Origin: Propionibacteriaceae bacterium AM104-82
Lineage (GTDB): Bacteria > Actinomycetota > Actinomycetes > Propionibacteriales > Propionibacteriaceae
Direction: 5' to 3'
DNA: 14,990 bases
Assembly (NCBI GenBank): GCA_027658995.1
Contig: JAQDQK010000038.1
Span: 1-14,990, forward strand
Positions 1 through 6,269 of the stretch are shown here, in pieces. A program made the position numbers and the translations under genes. The notes below the pieces were generated by a model that was given only the letters and a program-made list of their open reading frames with translations, did not search any database and was not told the DNA's origin. How positions within the stretch are numbered: position 1 is the first letter of the stretch; every line of letters begins with the position of its first letter.

Positions 1-46
1 CCCAGCCGCTACACTGGCGGCATAAACCCGGAGGTCAACCAAACCT

Positions 47-994
47 TCAGCGGACCCTCCCGTCGACGAGGATCGAGCGTCCGATCAGCGGCCAGTCGGC
101 GTCGATGAAGCACAGCACTCCCCTGACGGGAACCTGCTCGCCCACCACCTCGCGCACCACGGCCAACTGCTTGTGCATGCCGGCCAGCAACTTGGTCGCG
201 TCCCGTCGTCCCACCACGAGCGTGCGGGTCACGGGACGCAGCAGGCCTCCCTCGACGCGCAACTCGGGCCGCCCCTTGTACCGCTTCGCGTCGATCACCC
301 AGATGCCGGACGGCGTGATCACCAGGTGGTCGATGTTGGCCCTGCTGCCGGGGATCAGCCGGTCGTGCAGCGTGCGGAAGTTCGGGCCGGACCGCGCGTC
401 GAGGGCCTTGCCCAGTTTCTCCTCGCCGACGGCGCCTGTCGCCCAGGCCTTCGTGGACTGTTTCTCGTCGCGCAGGAACAGCGCGACGGGAGCGAGCCGG
501 CCCCACTCGTCGCGGACCCGTTGCTCGTCGCGGGCCTTGCGGCGTTCGTACTCGCGCCGCGCGGAGGCACCGGCGACGCTGCCCAGGTCGGCGGCGGGCG
601 CTGCGGGAGCATCGTGGGTGACCGGCTCGGGGTGCGGCAGCGCGCGCAGCGAGGCGGCCCCTTCCTGGTGCGGAGACGGCTCTGGTGCCTCAGCGACCGG
701 CGGTCGCTCCGTCTGGTGCTGCGCCTGGGGCCAGTCGTCAAGGGCTCGCCGCGGCACGGTCCCTGCCTCGCCGGCGGCCCGGTGCGGTTCGTGCGGATGG
801 GTCTGAACCTCGTCGGCGAGGCGCGTCCCCGGGTCGGCGTCCGGGCTCGGCAGACAGGTCACGCACCGCACCGTCTTCAGGGCCCGCTCGTAGATCGCGT
901 CTGTGCGCGCCTCAAGTTCGATCCCGCACAACCGGCAGGTGCCCGCGTAGCGCAGTCTCATCCGCTTGTCTGTCAGGCTGGCCGCTTCCGGCAT
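47..994 (-). CDS. NERD (nuclease-related) domain protein with N-terminal zinc ribbon
   Basis: 315 aa. Residues 20-47 hold two CxxC pairs (C20/C23 and C44/C47), which look like a small treble-clef or zinc-ribbon module. Residues about 50-145 are Pro/Ala/His-rich and low in complexity, so probably a disordered linker, followed by a charged helix (146-165). The NERD domain starts at G187 with the GAVGEE motif. It continues through NIDHLVIT (D222) and GIWVIDAKRYKGR (D235, K237), which matches the PD-(D/E)xK-like core of the family, and then LCFIDADWPL. NERD proteins are predicted nucleases; no substrate is known for this one. The start is ATG at 994, with GAGGAG six bases upstream. The protein ends soon after the DADWP motif, where many relatives continue with a short tail. 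Another reading frame stays open to position 9 and encodes GPLKVWLTSGF, so a C-terminal frameshift is possible but unproven. The gene diverges from the thioesterase gene. Confidence 0.85.
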   Translation of the reverse strand: MPEAASLTDKRMRLRYAGTCRLCGIELEARTDAIYERALKTVRCVTCLPSPDADPGTRLADEVQTHPHEPHRAAGEAGTVPRRALDDWPQAQHQTERPPVAEAPEPSPHQEGAASLRALPHPEPVTHDAPAAPAADLGSVAGASARREYERRKARDEQRVRDEWGRLAPVALFLRDEKQSTKAWATGAVGEEKLGKALDARSGPNFRTLHDRLIPGSRANIDHLVITPSGIWVIDAKRYKGRPELRVEGGLLRPVTRTLVVGRRDATKLLAGMHKQLAVVREVVGEQVPVRGVLCFIDADWPLIGRSILVDGRVR

Positions 995-1101
995 GGCGTC
1001 TCCTCGTTGATGACGCGCACAACCTAGCAGCGCAACGCCGGACGCGTGGCCGCGGGTGGCTTGTATGGTTCGACTCGTTGTCGAGGACGAGGAGCGTGCC
1101 C
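995..1101. promoter_or_regulatory. Divergent intergenic region between the NERD and thioesterase genes
   Basis: This 107-bp gap must carry the start signals for both divergent genes. On the plus strand TATGGT (1064-1069) is a weak -10-like hexamer 33 bp before the thioesterase start. On the minus strand TAGGTT (complement of about 1022-1027) is a weak -10-like element for the NERD gene. A short inverted repeat TCGAC-N5-GTCGA sits just after the plus-strand element and could be an operator or chance. Neither candidate has a convincing -35 box. The ribosome binding sites on both sides (GAGGAG and AGGAG) are strong. Confidence 0.3.
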
Positions 1102-1629
1102 GTGAACCTGCTGCTGCGACTGGCGTGGATCCTGTTGACGCACCGCCGGAGGAGTCCGATCGGGATCTGGGACGAGGCGGTCACGCCGATGCGGGTCGCG
1201 CCGACCGATCTCGACCCGCTGCTGCACATGAACAACGGCAAGTACCTGTCGCTGATGGATCTCGGCCGGGTCGACCTGATGCTCCGCGCAGGCCTGTGGC
1301 CACGGCTGAACAAGCTCGGCTGGTACCCCGTGGTCGCCGCCCAGACGATCACCTACCGCCGCTCCCTCAATCCGCTGCAGGGCTTCGACCTGGTCACGCG
1401 CGTGATCGGCTTCGACGACCGCGCCGTCTACGTCGAGCAGACCTTCCGACGCGAGGGCCGCATCCACGCCAACGCCATCGTCAAGGCCCGCTTCCTGAAG
1501 AAGAGCGGGGGCAGCGTGAGCATCGAGGAACTGCTGGCGCTGACGGGGCCCGCGCCCGCCGACCTGACGCTTCCCGACTGGGTCGAGGAGTGGAGCACCC
1601 GGACCAGGATCCGGGAAAGCGCCCAGTAG
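1102..1629 (+). CDS. Hotdog-fold acyl-CoA thioesterase-like protein (4HBT_2 / THEM6-like)
   Basis: 175 aa, a single hotdog domain. The diagnostic segment is TDLDPLLHMNNGKYLSLMDL (residues 35-54; D36, D38, H42, N44, N45), followed by GRVDLMLRAG. Later come the central strands WYPVVAAQTITYRRSL and AVYVEQTFRREGRIHANAIVKARFL, as in the 4HBT_2/THEM6 group. Family members are thought to hydrolyse acyl-thioesters, but the substrate cannot be read from sequence. The N-terminal 17 residues are hydrophobic and then basic (LLLRLAWILLTHRRR), which suggests peripheral membrane association. GTG at 1102 is chosen because AGGAG (1090-1094) lies 7 nt upstream. An in-frame GTG at 1096 is too close to that site, and the frame is open further upstream without family similarity. 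Ribokinase follows after 52 bp on the same strand, so the two may be co-transcribed. Confidence 0.85.
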   Translation: MNLLLRLAWILLTHRRRSPIGIWDEAVTPMRVAPTDLDPLLHMNNGKYLSLMDLGRVDLMLRAGLWPRLNKLGWYPVVAAQTITYRRSLNPLQGFDLVTRVIGFDDRAVYVEQTFRREGRIHANAIVKARFLKKSGGSVSIEELLALTGPAPADLTLPDWVEEWSTRTRIRESAQ

Positions 1630-1681
1630 GATCGGGATTGACCGGCGATCCGGCCGGGCTGCAGCGTCGCGGGAGGCACAC

Positions 1682-2596
1682 ATGGACATCGCCGTCATCG
1701 GGTCGAACATGGTGGATCTGATCAGCTACATCACCAGGATGCCCACGGAAGGCGAGACGATCGAGGCGCCCGACTTCGCGCTCGGCTGCGGGGGCAAGGG
1801 CGCAAACCAGGCGGTCGCGGCCTCCCGGCTCGGCTCCGAGGTGCTGATGGTGACCCGCGTCGGCGACGACCTGTTCGCGGCGAACACCGTCGCCAACTTC
1901 GAGGCCAACGGCATCGACACCACGTTCGTGCTCCCGACCCCCGGCACCTCCGGTGTCGCGCCGATCTTCGTCGACGAGCAGTCGCGCAACTCGATCATCA
2001 TCGTCAAGGGCGCCAACGCAGCCCTGACGCCCGCCGATCTCGAGGCGGCGGAGGCCGAGATCGCCCGGTGCCGCCTGATCGTGGTGCAACTGGAGATCCC
2101 CATCGAGACGGTGCACGCCGCGATCGACCTCGCCGCGCGCCTCGACGTGCCGGTGCTGCTCAACCCCGCGCCTGCGACGCACGGACTCGACTACGCCCGG
2201 GTCGCACAGTGCGAGTACTTCGTCCCGAACGAGACCGAACTGGCGACCCTGACGGGGATGCCAGCAGGCACCACCAACGAGATCACCGCCGCGGCCGCCG
2301 CGCTGATCGAGAAGGGCTGCCGCAACGTGATCGTCACGCTCGGCTCCCGCGGCGTGCTGTGGGTCAGCCCCGACGGCGAGGTACTGATCCCCCAGGACAA
2401 CGCGGTCGATGCGCTCGACTCCACCGGCGCGGGCGACGCGTTCATTGGATGCTTCGCACACGAAGTGACCCACGGGGCGACGGTGCGCGACGCACTGGTC
2501 GCTGCCAACGCCTACGCGGCCAACTCGGTCACCAAGCGCGGCACCCAGACCTCCTACGCCACCCGGGAGGACTTCGACGCCTGGCGACGGCCCTGA
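1682..2596 (+). CDS. rbsK: Ribokinase (PfkB family sugar kinase)
   Basis: 304 aa, the usual ribokinase length. It phosphorylates D-ribose to ribose-5-phosphate using ATP in the cytoplasm, feeding the pentose phosphate pathway. The N-terminal GSNMVDLISYITRMPTEGET is the ribokinase sugar-binding signature. PfkB signature 1 is GCGGKGANQAVAASRLG (residues 35-51). NPAPA (161-165) and PNETE (182-186, the NxxE magnesium motif) follow, then PfkB signature 2 DSTGAGDAFIGCF (246-258) with catalytic base D252. The N42-Q43 and S/T-rich C-terminal motif RGTQTSY are also as expected. ATG at 1682 is preceded by GGGAGG at 1671-1676 (5-nt spacing). No ribose transporter or LacI-type regulator lies in the window, so this copy stands apart from an rbs operon. 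A related nucleoside or carbohydrate kinase cannot be excluded, but the motifs favour ribokinase. Confidence 0.92.
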   Translation: MDIAVIGSNMVDLISYITRMPTEGETIEAPDFALGCGGKGANQAVAASRLGSEVLMVTRVGDDLFAANTVANFEANGIDTTFVLPTPGTSGVAPIFVDEQSRNSIIIVKGANAALTPADLEAAEAEIARCRLIVVQLEIPIETVHAAIDLAARLDVPVLLNPAPATHGLDYARVAQCEYFVPNETELATLTGMPAGTTNEITAAAAALIEKGCRNVIVTLGSRGVLWVSPDGEVLIPQDNAVDALDSTGAGDAFIGCFAHEVTHGATVRDALVAANAYAANSVTKRGTQTSYATREDFDAWRRP

Positions 2597-2700
2597 CCGA
2601 GTCTCGCTCGACCGGGGATCACCCGCCACGGGTAGTCTCCCTCGTCATCGACTCCCGCCGCGCGGCCGCTTCGTAGCATGACGCGGGTGAGGAGCAGGCG

Positions 2701-3558
2701 ATGGAGGCAGCACCCGAGGCCCGCGGCGTACCGGGCGACCGCGCGTCACTCGAGACGCTGAGCCGCGTCGCGAGCAATCTCGCGATCGAGACCCGCCTGG
2801 AACCGCTCCTCGAACTGGTCCTGGGCAGCGCCGTGACGCTGCTCGGCTGCGAGAGCGGCTCGCTGAGCCTCGTCACCCCGGACAACACGGGTTACCGCAA
2901 GGTCGTCGACCTGGCCGCCGGCTGCCAGGCCGGCCGCGAGTTCCCGCTCAGCGAGGGCGTCACCGGGATCGTGGTGCGGACCAGGCGCGCCGTCTCGTTC
3001 CGGCACTACGCCGATGTGCCCGGAGGCCACCTCGCCCCTGGGAGCGAACTGTTCGACCGGGCGGTCGTTGGTGCCCCGGTGCTGACCCGCTCGGGGGTCA
3101 CGGGCGCGCTGGTGGTCTTCGCCGCCGACGCGCAGCGCCTCTTCAGCGACGAGGACGTCGAACTGCTGCAGCGCTTCGCCACCCACGCGGCGATCGCGAT
3201 GACCAACGCCCGGTTGCATGCCGAGGCCGACGCCAAGGCACAGACCGCAGCGGTGCTCGCCGAGCGCGAGCGGGCGATGCTCGACCTGCACGACGCGCTC
3301 GGCCGCGGCCTCGCCACGGTGCTGGTCCGGCTCCGCGACGCCGAACAGGCCGCCGCTGCCGGGGACAACGTCGCCGGGGCGCTGCGCGAGGCGCGTCGTT
3401 CGGCGGAGGCGGTGCTCGCGGACGGCAGGCGGGCCGCCTGGGCGCGGCTCGAGGCGTTGGACGGGCAGCCACTGTCGGAGGCTCTGCGCCTGGAACTCGA
3501 ATGGGATCGCTGGCGCCCAGACGACGCTTCGGATCTTCGGCGACCCGCAACCAGTTGA
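2701..3558 (+). CDS. Frameshifted hybrid sensor kinase, 5' part: GAF and HisKA_3 domains
   Basis: This 285-aa frame holds the front half of a NarL-type sensor kinase. A GAF domain spans residues about 17-170 (SGSLSLV, EFPLSEGVTGIVV, APVLTRSGVTGALVVF, LLQRFATHAAIAMTNARLH). A dimerisation/phosphoacceptor helix then carries ERERAMLDLHDALGRGLATVL, with H197 followed by D198 as in HisKA_3. There is no membrane helix, so it should sense a cytoplasmic signal. The frame is coherent up to about residue 267 (LSEALRLELEWDRW) and then turns into unrelated residues ending at 3558. The ATPase domain resumes one frame over at about 3510-3525, so the gene needs a one-base skip (or two-base gain) near 3500-3525. 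ATG at 2701 has AGGAG at 2690-2694 with 6-nt spacing. It could be real decay, a sequencing indel or, less likely, programmed frameshifting. Confidence 0.75.
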   Translation: MEAAPEARGVPGDRASLETLSRVASNLAIETRLEPLLELVLGSAVTLLGCESGSLSLVTPDNTGYRKVVDLAAGCQAGREFPLSEGVTGIVVRTRRAVSFRHYADVPGGHLAPGSELFDRAVVGAPVLTRSGVTGALVVFAADAQRLFSDEDVELLQRFATHAAIAMTNARLHAEADAKAQTAAVLAERERAMLDLHDALGRGLATVLVRLRDAEQAAAAGDNVAGALREARRSAEAVLADGRRAAWARLEALDGQPLSEALRLELEWDRWRPDDASDLRRPATS

Positions 3559-4463
3559 GCCGGAGGTTGCCTCCCAACTGCTGCGGATCGTCCAGGAGAG
3601 CCTGACGAACGTGGCCCAGCACGCCGGTGCGACCCAGGTCCGCCTCGGGCTGGTGTATCTGAGCGACTCGGTCGCCGTCATCGTCGAGGACGACGGCTGC
3701 GGCTTCGACCGCACGCACGGCCGCCCCGTCGGGAGGGGTCTCGCGGGACTGGTGGCGCGGGCGACCCAACTGGGCGGCGTCGTCCAACTGGATTCGACGC
3801 CGGGCTGGGGCACCAGGGTGCGCGCCGACCTGCCCTACCGTGCCTCACCGGACGCGCTGCTCGGCGCCCCACGTCAGCGCGTGGTGATCGTCCACGACCA
3901 GCCCGCGATGCGGGCGGGGCTGGTCGGCCTGCTCGGCCACCGGGAGCCGGGCGTGCAGGTGGTCGCGGAGATCGGGGAGGCTGCGGCCGCCGTCGAGGCC
4001 ATCGCCCTGCTGGCCCCCGATGTGGTGCTGTTGGGGTCGCGGATGGCGCGCGAGGCCGACATCGACCTGATCGCGGCGCTGCACGGCACCGACCCGGATC
4101 TCCCCCTGATCGTGTATCTCGATGAGCCGACCAACCCGATGCGCGAGTGGGTCATGCCCGGCGTGCGGGGCATCGTGCCGCGCGACGCCGACGCCACCGA
4201 ACTCGGGCGCGCCGTCGTGGCAGCGGCCCAGGGCGACGTGCTGGTCTTCAGCGGCATCCTGCGCCAACTCGGCGACGTGCCGCTCGGCGACCCGTTGACG
4301 GCACGGGAGCGGGAGGTGCTCGAGCTGCTGCGCGAGGGACTCGCGGACAAGCAGATCGCGACCAGGCTGAACATCTCCGTCAAGACCGTCGAGAAGCATG
4401 TCGGCGCGGTGCTGCGTAAGCATCGGGCCCGCAGCCGCACTGAGTTGGTGGCCAGAGGGGTGA
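3509..4463 (+). pseudogene. Frameshifted hybrid sensor kinase, 3' part: HATPase, degenerate receiver, LuxR HTH
   Basis: This continues the previous gene in the next frame. The HATPase_c domain shows RIVQESLTNVAQHAG (N box), VEDDGCGF (G1) and GRGLAGLVARATQLGG (G2). A linker of about 15 residues leads to a receiver-like domain starting at about 3880. That domain is degenerate: the first acidic residue is His (VIVHDQ, codon 3893-3895), the phosphoacceptor Asp is Gly (VVLLGSRM, codon 4034-4036), and the conserved Lys is Arg (VPRDA, codon 4181-4183). A complete LuxR/NarL helix-turn-helix follows from about 4295 (LTAREREVLELL, ADKQIATRLNISVKTVEKHV). The fold should end at TELVARG, but this frame has no stop there and stays open to 5065 across the next gene. 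Removing one G from GGGG (4457-4460) would bring TGA 4461-4463 into frame, which is the end used here. Confidence 0.7.
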
Positions 4464-4477
4464 GCCCTCCCCCATCC

Positions 4478-4502
4478 GAACCCGCACCCGGCGTGCGGGT
4501 TC
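4478..4502 (+). terminator. Perfect 10-bp hairpin after the LuxR domain; terminator-like
   Basis: GAACCCGCAC and GTGCGGGTTC form a perfect 10-bp stem around the loop CCGGC. It sits 15 nt after the inferred TGA of the LuxR-ending gene, where a terminator would be expected. No T-run follows (the next bases are CTCGCG), so it would be a U-less terminator or a processing hairpin. It also marks the point where the next gene's N-terminus is cut off. A perfect 10-bp palindrome, CGCGATCGCG (4505-4514), follows at once. Confidence 0.45.
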
Positions 4503-4514
4503 CTCGCGATCGCG

Positions 4515-5870
4515 GTGACGGTCGGCGTTTCGAGCGACTCGGCCCGTCGGCAGTTGGATGCCCGCCTCGACGAGGTGATGGCGCGCTCGCTCGAAGCCGA
4601 TCCGCATGGGCGCGGCGGCCCGGGGCGGCAACTCGACCTGCCGGGGCAGCCGCTGGGGACCATCGCCATCCTGACGACCGACGGCACCCCGGACGGGGTG
4701 ATCCTCGACGAGAGCGGAGTGCACGCCCTTCCCGACGCGGTCAGCGACGCGCTGTCTGCGGTGTCCCTCGATCAGAAGCGCAGCCTGTCGCTCGGAGAAC
4801 TTGGGAGGTACCGGGTTGTCGGCAGGCCCGTGAACATCCTCACCGCTCAAGGGGTCTCGGCCGGGCGCGCCTACTGGGGCATCCCTCTGGACGAACTCGA
4901 TCGGAGCGCGTCGACGCTGCTCCTGATGGGGATCGTCATCGGCGGCGTGTGCGCCTTCCTGGCGTGGTTGGCGGTCGGATACGCGGTGCGCCGCACCCTC
5001 GTGTCGCTGAGTCGCGTCGCCGCGGTCGCCACCGAGATCTCCGGGATGCCGTTGTCTTCTGGTGACGTGAGCATCGCCACCCGCGTCAGCGATGCCGACG
5101 CCGACCAGGACAACGAGGCGGGCCAGGTCGGCTCGGCGATCAATGGGATGCTCGACAACGTCGAGAGCGCCCTCGCTGCGAGGCAGGAGAGCGAGACCAC
5201 GTTGCGACAGTTCGTGGCGGACGCGTCGCACGAGCTGAGGACCCCTCTCGCATCCATCGCCGGCTACTCCGAACTGCTTCGGCGATTCAGGGACGATCTC
5301 CCCGAGCCGGTGAGTTACGCCACGTCGCGGATCGACCTCGAGGCTCAGAGAATGACGCGCCTGGTGCAGGACCTGCTGTTCCTGGCACGACTCGACTCCT
5401 CCCCTGAGGAGCGCACCCGGGTGCCGGTGGATCTGGCCCCGATCGTCTCAGGAGTCGTGGCCGAGATGCGGTCGGCACACCCGGAGCACTCCTGGTCGCT
5501 GGAAGCCCCCGAGTCCGCGGTCACTCTCGGCGACGGCGATCTGCTGCGTCGCGCAGTGGGCAACATCCTCCTGAACGCGGCCGTCCACACCCCACCGGGG
5601 ACAAAGGTCGCGACCCGGCTGACCTCTGACGATCAACTGCGCCTTACTGTCGCTGACGACGGGCCGGGCATCCCGGTCGAACTCGGTCCCCGGGTGCTTG
5701 AACGCTTCACGCGAGCCGACTCGGGCCGGGCCAGGAACGCTGGGGCAGACAGCACCGGCCTCGGCCTGGCGATCGTCGCAGCCATCATCAGGAACCACGG
5801 CGGGACCGTGGAGGTCGCCTCGCCCGCGCGCGGGTCAGAGTTTCGCATCAGCCTCCCCCAGAGACGGTAG
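4515..5870 (+). CDS. Membrane sensor histidine kinase, N-terminally truncated
   Basis: 451 aa counted from GTG 4515. Residues 1-130 look extracytoplasmic (RRQLDARLDEVMARSLEA onward). One membrane helix lies at about 134-156 (STLLLMGIVIGGVCAFLAWLAVG), then a HAMP-like linker (159-222). HisKA follows with DASHELRTPLASIAGY (H239). The HATPase has NILLNAAVH (N350, N354), VADDGPGIP (D381-D382) and STGLGLAIVAAIIRNHGG. This is an OmpR-partner-type kinase. The first helix that should precede the sensor region is nearly gone: the frame reads only GFLAIAVTVGV before the sensor, is closed upstream by TGA at 4461-4463, and has no ATG or ribosome binding site. GTG 4515 is therefore a formal start, probably inside the lost helix. 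No response regulator gene lies beside it. The kinase core is intact, but the protein may not be made or inserted properly. Confidence 0.75.
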   Translation: MTVGVSSDSARRQLDARLDEVMARSLEADPHGRGGPGRQLDLPGQPLGTIAILTTDGTPDGVILDESGVHALPDAVSDALSAVSLDQKRSLSLGELGRYRVVGRPVNILTAQGVSAGRAYWGIPLDELDRSASTLLLMGIVIGGVCAFLAWLAVGYAVRRTLVSLSRVAAVATEISGMPLSSGDVSIATRVSDADADQDNEAGQVGSAINGMLDNVESALAARQESETTLRQFVADASHELRTPLASIAGYSELLRRFRDDLPEPVSYATSRIDLEAQRMTRLVQDLLFLARLDSSPEERTRVPVDLAPIVSGVVAEMRSAHPEHSWSLEAPESAVTLGDGDLLRRAVGNILLNAAVHTPPGTKVATRLTSDDQLRLTVADDGPGIPVELGPRVLERFTRADSGRARNAGADSTGLGLAIVAAIIRNHGGTVEVASPARGSEFRISLPQRR

Positions 5871-5968
5871 GCATCGTCGAGCAGACTCGCGCAGCAGCCA
5901 CGCAGGCGCCAGGTGGATGACCGCCACCAGCGCACCGAAATGACCACGGCTGGGGCCAAACACGGCAC
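5871..5968. other. Short gap after the kinase gene with no supported gene
   Basis: This stretch between the kinase stop and the degraded minus-strand frame holds open reading on several frames, but no motif, start signal or ribosome binding site that would support a gene. No clear terminator directly follows the kinase. Confidence 0.4.
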
Positions 5969-6269
5969 TCAATAGTCCCACCCGCGAAGATACTGCTCGC
6001 GAACGTCTTCGTAGACGACGTTCGTCTACTTTGATCCAGGTCTTCTCGGTGCCCAGAGGACGCGGCTTCGGGCACGCGTACTCCTCCAAGGTGGAAGCGA
6101 GTGGCATGAGCAAATCCCCAAACATATGCTTCTTGGGATGCGACCGTATCCCGCAAACACCCTCGTCAGAGTCTGATTTGGCGTCCCTTCCGAGAAGTTG
6201 GCCTTTGTCTCGTCTTGCCGAGTTGTCAGGCAGAAACTTGCGGCCAGTGGTATCGCGGATTCGTCCGCC
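5969..6269 (-). pseudogene. Degraded minus-strand coding remnant, family not recognised
   Basis: The minus frame stays open directly downstream of, and in the same frame as, the TGA of the membrane GNAT-like gene. It reads like real protein, for example GRKFLPDNSARRDKGQLLGR, then GIRSHPKKHMFGDLLMPLAS and PLGTEKTWIKVDE. After KVDE the sense-like reading moves by one base to VVYEDVREQYLRGWDY and then TGA (5969-5971). The pieces have charged, varied composition and mixed third-position bases, unlike the arginine-rich shadows common in this high-GC DNA. There is no good start: ATG at 6125 lacks a ribosome binding site. I do not recognise the family. It could be the tail of a gene acquired with the island and since broken, or a chance open frame; the single-base shift supports decay or an indel error. 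Confidence 0.35.
6000..6029 (+). terminator. Overlapping inverted repeats, possible weak terminator
   Basis: GTAGACGA-CGT-TCGTCTAC (6011-6029) is a perfect 8-bp stem with a 3-nt loop, followed by TTTGATC. The overlapping pair CGAACGTC (6000-6007) and GACGTTCG (6017-6024) could form an alternative stem. The site lies between convergent genes, about 140 nt after the kinase stop, so it could end that transcript. The T-run is only three to four bases long. It coincides with the frame break in the minus-strand remnant. Confidence 0.3.

Noticed and set aside
173..1027. Plus-strand long frame opposite the NERD gene
   Set aside because: It is the complement of a well-supported gene and shows only high-GC shadow composition (Arg/Gly/Pro-rich) without motifs.
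1481..2629. Minus-strand 382-codon frame opposite the ribokinase
   Set aside because: It is longer than the real gene but has no motifs, and the plus-strand ribokinase motifs are unambiguous.
2746..3813. Minus-strand frame spanning the kinase frameshift
   Set aside because: It stays open across the break, but its residues are a shadow of the GAF and ATPase coding strand with no recognisable domain.
4505..4514. CGCGATCGCG palindrome as a HIP1-type element
   Set aside because: A single copy in very GC-rich DNA is expected by chance; it is noted only because it sits at the damaged junction.
4464..5065. Extension of the LuxR-ending frame through 4464-5065
   Set aside because: After TELVARG the residues become arginine- and proline-rich and lie wholly over the intact kinase frame, so this is a shadow and not a real C-terminal extension.
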